11,995 nucleotides of DNA from the NCBI GenBank assembly GCA_030671465.1, contig DAOVIP010000013.1, forward strand, positions 1 through 11,995, given 5' to 3'. Positions 7,441-11,995 of the stretch are shown piece after piece. The notes under the pieces were generated by a model that saw nothing but the letters and a program-made list of their open reading frames with translations, did no database searches and was not told where the DNA came from. Source of the stretch: Candidatus Aminicenantota bacterium (GTDB lineage: Bacteria > Acidobacteriota > Aminicenantia > UBA2199). Each line of letters opens with the position of its first letter. The first letter of the stretch is position 1. The translations under genes were made by a program, and so were the position numbers.

Positions 7441-9549
7441 ATGAGCAAAGAATTTAAATCCTATGTACCTATTGAAAGTACAATGAAGGAGTTTTCATTT
7501 AAAGCGATCTTCCTGGGTATTGTTTTGGCCATTATACTTGGTGCTGCCAATGCCTATCTGGGCTTGAAAGCCGGTATGACGGTGGCAGCCACTTTTCCGG
7601 CAGCGGTTATTGCCATGGCGGTTCTCAGAATTTTTAAGGGGACCATCCTGGAAGAAAACCTGGCCAGGACCACCGGTGCGGTCGGAGAGGCATTAGCGGC
7701 CGGTGCCATTTTTACTATTCCGGCTTTTGTCATGACCGGGGTTTGGGACAGCTTCAGTTATGTCAAAGCCACAGTCCTGATGTTAGTGGGTGGTGTCTTG
7801 GGTGTTCTTTTTGTGATTATTTTAAGAAGAACCATGATCGAGGATCAGACCTTGCCCTATCCCGAGAGCAAGGCCTGTGCCCAGATCGTCAAGAGCGGCC
7901 AGAGTGGTGCTACCGGAGCCGGGTTGGTATTCGGTACCATGGGATTGGCCGGCTTGATTGAATTACTCCGGCATGACCAGGGGTTTTCACTGATAAAAAG
8001 ATACTTCCAGGGCTTTCTGAAACTGGGAAAATCGAAGATTTCTCTGCTGGATGGCAACAGCAAAGTGATTGAATCCGGAGCCGGGCAGGCAGCTGAATTC
8101 GGAAAAGACGGGGGCCTGCTATTGATCAGCCCGGAAGCCTCACCCGCTTTTCTGGGTGTGGGATACATTATCGGTTTCAGACTGGCGGCTATTACTTTTT
8201 CCGGAGGGGTGTTCGGATGGCTGTTTTTGATGCCCGTCGTATTGTTTTTAATGAGCGGGGATCTGTTGCCCTTTGCCACAGGCGGCGACTGGATTGCCAT
8301 TGCCAAGTCCGCCTACAATTCAACCGTGAAACCCATTGCAGTGGGAGGCATGCTGGTGGGTGCATTTTATACCCTTTTTTCCATGCGTAAAAACCTGATC
8401 GGAGGAATTTCCAGAGGGATAACGGATATTAAAAAAGCCGGAAAATCGGATGAAGTGGTTTCCCGGGTTGATAAAGATTTGCCTTTCGGAATGGTTATTG
8501 TTGCCATACTCATTATTGTGGTGGTCATGATCGGAATCTTCCAGCAGTTTATCAAAACCCCGGAGAGTTCCGGGTGGGGTGGCGCCATTGGTTCGGCCCT
8601 GGTCATGGCTCTGGCCGGGTTCTTGTTTGCCGCAGTGGCCGGCTATCTGGTGGGGATCATCGGTTCTTCATCCAATCCCATTTCGGGCTTGACCCTGACC
8701 ACTCTGTTGATTGCTGCGCTTTTGATGGTGGTTCTGGGACTGAAAGGAGATCCGGGTGTGGCAGCAACGCTGGCCGTGGCCACTATTGTTTGCTGTGTGG
8801 CGGGTGTGGCCGGTGATATGATGCAGGACTGGCAAGTCGGTCATATACTGGGTGGTACTCCATGGAAAATGCAGATAGGCGGGATGATCGGTGTGGTTGC
8901 GGCTGCCCTGTTTTTGATTCTTCCCATCATGCTACTGGATAAAGTTCCCGGAGATCCCACCGCTCATGCCATTGGTTCTGATGCCCTGCCCGCACCCCAG
9001 GCTGGCTTAATGGCCATGATGTCCAGGGGTATCGTGGGCGGTGAAATGGCCTGGCCCCTGGTAATAGCGGGTATGTTGTTTGCCGTGGGTCTGGTTTTAA
9101 TTAAAGCGCCTTCTCCCATGCTTATTGCAGTAGGCATGTATCTGCCCTTCAGAACCACTGCGGCTATTTTCATTGGCGGTATCATCAAGTATTTTGTCGA
9201 GAAAAAAACCGATAAATATGCTGAAGTCAAATCAACCCAAAAGAAACTGGCTGGAGAGGAAAAGACCGGTTTTATTGAAAACATCAGGGAAAAATCCGAA
9301 AATATCGGTTTGCTGCTGGCCTCGGGCATGGTGGCGGGTGAAGCCCTGACCGGAATTTTACTGGCTGCATTTGTATCCATCAGGGAGAATTTCTTGAATG
9401 AATTAATCGGAAATCTGACCCTGGACAAAGAAGCCATTGTGGCCAATGGAATTATCGGAACTATTTTGTATTTCGGGGTGCTGGCTTTTCTGGCCTACAT
9501 GATGATTCAGATACCGCTGAAGAAAATTCGGGAAAATAATAACAGTTGA
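7441..9549 (+). CDS. OPT-family oligopeptide transporter
   Basis: The product is 702 residues, full length for prokaryotic OPT proteins. GGAG (7431-7434) is 6 bases before ATG 7441; an out-of-frame ATG at 7437 is ignored. OPT hallmarks follow: NAYLGLKAGMTVAATFP (from 37), EENLARTTGAVGEALAAG (71-88), EDQTLPYPESKACAQIVKSG, GIIGSSSNPISGLT, DMMQDWQVGHILGGTPWKMQ and a terminal block SPMLIAVGMYLPFRTTAAIF. There are about a dozen or more hydrophobic segments. The family carries small peptides or peptide-derived metal chelators into the cytoplasm by proton coupling; the substrate here is unknown. A soluble loop rich in Gly and Lys (about 185-230) interrupts the helices. Its stop codon overlaps the start of the PqqD-like gene, so the two are made together. 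Confidence 0.95.
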   Translation: MSKEFKSYVPIESTMKEFSFKAIFLGIVLAIILGAANAYLGLKAGMTVAATFPAAVIAMAVLRIFKGTILEENLARTTGAVGEALAAGAIFTIPAFVMTGVWDSFSYVKATVLMLVGGVLGVLFVIILRRTMIEDQTLPYPESKACAQIVKSGQSGATGAGLVFGTMGLAGLIELLRHDQGFSLIKRYFQGFLKLGKSKISLLDGNSKVIESGAGQAAEFGKDGGLLLISPEASPAFLGVGYIIGFRLAAITFSGGVFGWLFLMPVVLFLMSGDLLPFATGGDWIAIAKSAYNSTVKPIAVGGMLVGAFYTLFSMRKNLIGGISRGITDIKKAGKSDEVVSRVDKDLPFGMVIVAILIIVVVMIGIFQQFIKTPESSGWGGAIGSALVMALAGFLFAAVAGYLVGIIGSSSNPISGLTLTTLLIAALLMVVLGLKGDPGVAATLAVATIVCCVAGVAGDMMQDWQVGHILGGTPWKMQIGGMIGVVAAALFLILPIMLLDKVPGDPTAHAIGSDALPAPQAGLMAMMSRGIVGGEMAWPLVIAGMLFAVGLVLIKAPSPMLIAVGMYLPFRTTAAIFIGGIIKYFVEKKTDKYAEVKSTQKKLAGEEKTGFIENIREKSENIGLLLASGMVAGEALTGILLAAFVSIRENFLNELIGNLTLDKEAIVANGIIGTILYFGVLAFLAYMMIQIPLKKIRENNNS

Positions 9550-9899
9550 AAAATAAAGAAGAGAACTTATTAGATTTGATTCCAGAAATCACTTGCCGGT
9601 GGGAAAAAAACCAGGAAGGTAAAATCTACCTCCTGGTTCCCCGGTTCAGTAGTCCTCTGCTCAGAAAGATAAGCATGAAGTTTGGGCGGTCCGAGTGGGT
9701 CAGGATTATTTTAGATGAAAAAGGAACCAAATCCTGGAGTTTGATCAACGGCAAACGGAGTGTTCAGGAAATCGGAGAATTGCTGGAAAAGGAAATGGGA
9801 GACTCGGTAAAGCCGGTTTATGACCGGTTATCCCAGTTCATAACCATCCTGTTCAAGAATAAATTAATTATCTTTAAAAATTACCATCGAAGTGAGTGA
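9546..9899 (+). CDS. PqqD-like (RRE-fold) small protein, overlapping the OPT gene
   Basis: The product is 117 residues. The start is TTG at 9546, overlapping the OPT stop TGA (9547-9549); no strong Shine-Dalgarno sequence precedes it and the next ATG (codon 44) falls inside the domain, so coupled translation is inferred. Residues about 50-112 fit PqqD/RRE: RIILDEKGTKSWSLINGKRS (54 region to 72, with W64), then a helix VQEIGELLEKEMG and a winged-helix tail YDRLSQFITILFKNKLI. PqqD folds bind peptide leaders in RiPP pathways. The extra N-terminal about 45 residues (ITCRWEKNQ, VPRFSSPLLRK) are not typical. No radical SAM enzyme, cyclase or precursor peptide is seen in the window, so a RiPP role is not established; a regulatory or assembly role for the transporter is equally possible. 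Confidence 0.8.
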   Translation: MKNKEENLLDLIPEITCRWEKNQEGKIYLLVPRFSSPLLRKISMKFGRSEWVRIILDEKGTKSWSLINGKRSVQEIGELLEKEMGDSVKPVYDRLSQFITILFKNKLIIFKNYHRSE

Positions 9900-9959
9900 G
9901 TTACCTGGAATTAAGTCTGGCGAGTTGCTCATCGCCCCTGCGGGTCAACTGACTATTTA

Positions 9960-11345
9960 TTATGAAGCTTTGATTTCGGGTATTTCCAGACTGTGCTGGG
10001 GATTCTTTTTGTCTTCCTGTTTCAGTAACAGGGCAAACAGGAATCCAAATAGACCCAGTCCGGCAAACATGAGTATGGTATAGGTATAGTTCAGATTGGC
10101 GGTTCCGTCCCTGAGCATTTCAATGGTGATTCCGGGATTGACCAGGTCGGTGATTTTGCCGGCCAGAATGGGAAAGGCGAAAAGGCCCAGGTTTTGAATG
10201 GAGGTCATGATTCCATAGGCGGTTCCCAATCGCTTCTCTTCCACCAGTCGAGCCACGGCTGGCCACATGGCTGCTGGAACCAGTGAAAGGGAGATGCCCA
10301 GAATAAACATGGATACGAAGGGGGTCATCTGAGTCAGAGCCAGGGTTAAATGGGTCACCAGGATCATCCCGGACCCGTAGATCATCAGTGTTGCCCGTTT
10401 ACCCTTTCGGTCCACAAACCATCCGAAGATAGGCGTGAATATAATAGTTCCCCATATGATCAAACTGGATAGCATCCCGCTGAGTTTTAAAGAGAGATTG
10501 AATTTGTTGTGCAGGAAATCCGGACAATACGCCTGAAAGGGAAAAATCGCCGAATAAAAGGTTAGGCAGAGCAGGGAGATCAAGATAAATGATCTGTTTT
10601 TCAAAATTTCAACGATGTCTTTGAAATGAAACTTTTCATCAGCCTCCAACATAGACTTGGACTGGGTACTTTTTTCGTATTTTTTATCGTAAAAATTGTA
10701 TATCAGGAAGAATAGAAATCCCACTCCCATGAAAACCGAGGCCACCCAAAGGGCTGTGGTCCAGCCGGACTTGGTTTCAATGAGGATGGGCGAGAAAATA
10801 AGTGCCGCTGCAGTTCCCAGCCGGGCGATGGCCAGGTTCACGGCAAAGCCAAAGGCCAGTTCCTTGCCCCGAAACCATTTAACCAGTATCTTGTTGATGA
10901 CCACGATACTGGTTTCAGCACCGAGACCGTATAGCAACCGGCCCAGTATCATCATTTTTAGTTCAGGTGAATACTGGGGAAGAAAAGAGTTGAACAATTC
11001 ATATCCGAATCCGTTGCTACGGAAGAGATCACTGGCCCCATAGGCTGTTATCAATGCACCAAAGGCACAAAAAAGGGTGAATAATGCCCCTGTCTTCCGG
11101 ATGCCGAAACGATCCAGAAATATCCCCCCAAAAACAGCCATTAACAGAAAGGTATTGGGGAATGAGTAGAATGAAACCACCATTCCGTACTCGGTAGAGC
11201 TGAAACCCAGCTGAATCTGCATGGTTTCCTTTATGGAAGACATGGCATCATAAACATAATAATTGGTCATGATCACTATGCTGACCAGAAATAAGAATCC
11301 CCATCTCAGCAATCGCTGGTTGGTTGATTTTTGTGTATCAGTCAT
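9960..11345 (-). CDS. MFS transporter resembling the MFSD1 peptide-carrier type
   Basis: The product is 461 residues with about 12 hydrophobic segments. GGAG (about 11352-11355) precedes ATG 11345 by 6 bases. MFS motif A appears as GGIFLDRFGIRK (73-84) and again in the second half as DRKGKR (312-317), with a polar central linker of about 220-250 between the halves. The segments NYYVYD (28-33), LYGLGAE (138-144), WFRGKEL (157-163) and ARLG (174-177) resemble animal lysosomal MFSD1, reported as a dipeptide carrier. By family knowledge it should move a small organic solute across the inner membrane; dipeptide is only an inference from the resemblance. It points toward the OPT-PqqD pair, converging with it; the 60 bases between them (9900-9959) contain only a short GGCGA/TCGCC inverted repeat with no T-run, so no terminator is called. 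Confidence 0.9.
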   Translation of the reverse strand: MTDTQKSTNQRLLRWGFLFLVSIVIMTNYYVYDAMSSIKETMQIQLGFSSTEYGMVVSFYSFPNTFLLMAVFGGIFLDRFGIRKTGALFTLFCAFGALITAYGASDLFRSNGFGYELFNSFLPQYSPELKMMILGRLLYGLGAETSIVVINKILVKWFRGKELAFGFAVNLAIARLGTAAALIFSPILIETKSGWTTALWVASVFMGVGFLFFLIYNFYDKKYEKSTQSKSMLEADEKFHFKDIVEILKNRSFILISLLCLTFYSAIFPFQAYCPDFLHNKFNLSLKLSGMLSSLIIWGTIIFTPIFGWFVDRKGKRATLMIYGSGMILVTHLTLALTQMTPFVSMFILGISLSLVPAAMWPAVARLVEEKRLGTAYGIMTSIQNLGLFAFPILAGKITDLVNPGITIEMLRDGTANLNYTYTILMFAGLGLFGFLFALLLKQEDKKNPQHSLEIPEIKAS

Positions 11346-11368
11346 GAAAATCTCCAGGAAAAGAAGAC

Positions 11369-11397
11369 ATTATAGATAAGATTATTTTAAAAAGCAA
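11369..11397 (-). promoter_or_regulatory. sigma70-like promoter of the MFS gene
   Basis: On the minus strand TTGCTT (11392-11397), a 17-base spacer and a perfect TATAAT (11369-11374) precede the MFS ATG at 11345 by 23 bases, giving a short leader containing the Shine-Dalgarno GGAG. Confidence 0.7.
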
Positions 11398-11481
11398 ATT
11401 AAGAAAAAAATGATCAGAGGCATTCAATTGGGATTTATTTTTTTCTATTAAAACAATAAATATATTTTTAAATATTAAGGC

Positions 11482-11510
11482 TTGACATAACAATTTCAAA
11501 TCATTAGAAT
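11482..11510 (+). promoter_or_regulatory. Near-consensus sigma70-type promoter of the small secreted protein gene
   Basis: A perfect TTGACA (11482-11487), exactly 17 bases, and TAGAAT (11505-11510, one mismatch) make this the best promoter in the window. The roughly 80 bases upstream are very AT-rich with A and T runs, like an UP element. The GGGAGG Shine-Dalgarno (11527-11532) lies 6 bases before ATG 11539. High expression is expected. Confidence 0.85.
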
Positions 11511-11538
11511 TTTTCTATACAGTTACGGGAGGTTATAA

Positions 11539-11985
11539 ATGAGCAAAAAATTGCTGATTATTTTATTTGTGGCATTGTGTTTTATTTTTTCTGCATCCGT
11601 TTCTTTTGGTATTGCTGATGACACCAAAAAGGAGGAAAAGGCAACCGAGGCCAACACCAAGGCCGAGAAGAGCAAGGCTGAGGCCAAAGATGAGAATATT
11701 AAAGAAGATGCCCAGCCCAATGATCCCAGCAAGGAAATTCAAAAGAAAAGAGGCGGTTGCGGGGTTCAATACAGGAATCATACTCCATGGACAATAAAAG
11801 TCTATGCCAATGGCTACTATCGCGGAACTGTTTATGGTTACAGTACTCTGAGTGTCTATACCAGTTGTAGAACAAGATTGGTTCTGTATGGCCGTGCTAA
11901 TTTTACCGATGGAACCTATTTGAAATGGGGACCCTATGTTTACTATACCCGCCATGCCTGGTTTACCTGGAATCTATGGCGGTAA
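11539..11985 (+). CDS. Small secreted protein of unknown function with Lys/Glu/Ala-rich linker and aromatic C-terminal domain
   Basis: I do not recognise a named family. The product is 148 residues. Residues 1-26 are a signal peptide (MSKKLLIILFVALCFIF, likely cut near SFGIA). Residues about 27-71 form a highly charged Lys/Glu/Ala/Asp-rich segment without aromatics (KKEEKATEANTKAEKSKAEA), probably helical or disordered. Residues about 72-148 are a compact, Tyr/Trp/Gly-rich, probably all-beta domain: GGCGVQYRNHTPWTIKVYA, a dyad NGYYRGTVYG, then LYGRANFTDGTYLKWGPYVYY and ending FTWNLWR. C74 and C110 are the only cysteines in the mature part and could form a disulfide. An N-terminal charged spacer plus a sticky aromatic domain suggests an envelope or extracellular binding protein. 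Expression should be strong from its promoter and GGGAGG ribosome site. Divergent from the MFS gene. Confidence 0.8.
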   Translation: MSKKLLIILFVALCFIFSASVSFGIADDTKKEEKATEANTKAEKSKAEAKDENIKEDAQPNDPSKEIQKKRGGCGVQYRNHTPWTIKVYANGYYRGTVYGYSTLSVYTSCRTRLVLYGRANFTDGTYLKWGPYVYYTRHAWFTWNLWR

Positions 11986-11995
11986 TCGGCCAACC

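Noticed and set aside
9900..9959. Possible bidirectional terminator between the PqqD-like and MFS genes
   Set aside because: The best inverted repeat (GGCGA with TCGCC, 8-base loop) is short and has no following T-run on either strand.
9546..11985. RiPP biosynthetic cluster around the PqqD-like gene
   Set aside because: No radical SAM enzyme, cyclodehydratase, protease-exporter or precursor peptide is visible; the small secreted protein has a Sec-type signal and a folded aromatic domain, unlike a RiPP precursor.

Overview
This window looks like ordinary chromosome from a Gram-negative, didermic bacterium. Evidence for two membranes is an outer-membrane-barrel-like protein with a signal peptide, periplasmic thioredoxin-fold proteins and a lipoprotein. 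The mix is a eukaryotic-type Ser/Thr kinase of the GEGGMGVVYKA class, TlpA-like proteins next to a DUF6029-like barrel, an OPT transporter followed by a PqqD-like protein, and moderate G+C with AT-rich intergenic DNA. It reminds me most of Acidobacteriota-related lineages such as Candidatus Aminicenantes. That placement is an inference from gene content, not a measured phylogeny.

Layout. (1) 1-417, minus: N-terminal part of a Ser/Thr protein kinase that runs off the left edge. (2) 418-698: spacer with a pyrimidine-rich tract and a short ATTCCCGAA-type repeat. (3) 699-771, minus: tRNA-Arg(CCT) with its own promoter, back to back with a plus-strand promoter. (4) 905-3349: three tightly packed genes, namely a thioredoxin-fold lipoprotein, a second TlpA-like exported thioredoxin-fold protein, and an outer-membrane barrel with a C-terminal Cys pair. 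(5) 3406-7328: acyl-CoA synthetase, CDF metal transporter and an exported ChaN/TIKI-fold protein with a PDZ domain, still co-directional and closely spaced. (6) 7441-9899: a strong promoter, a 702-residue OPT-family transporter and an overlapping PqqD-like protein. (7) 9960-11345, minus: an MFS transporter resembling MFSD1. (8) 11539-11985: a small secreted protein of unknown function behind a near-consensus sigma70-type promoter.

How the genes may work together. The first three genes look like one envelope thiol-disulfide unit. The CDF exporter and the ChaN-like protein are 12 bases apart and both concern metal or haem chemistry, or proteolysis if the TIKI reading is right. OPT-PqqD and the MFSD1-like carrier suggest a peptide-uptake theme at the right end. 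I see no mobile element, CRISPR array, integrase, toxin-antitoxin or defence island. The least explained items are the OPT-PqqD pair, the thiol/barrel unit, the ChaN-PDZ fusion and the right-end secreted protein.
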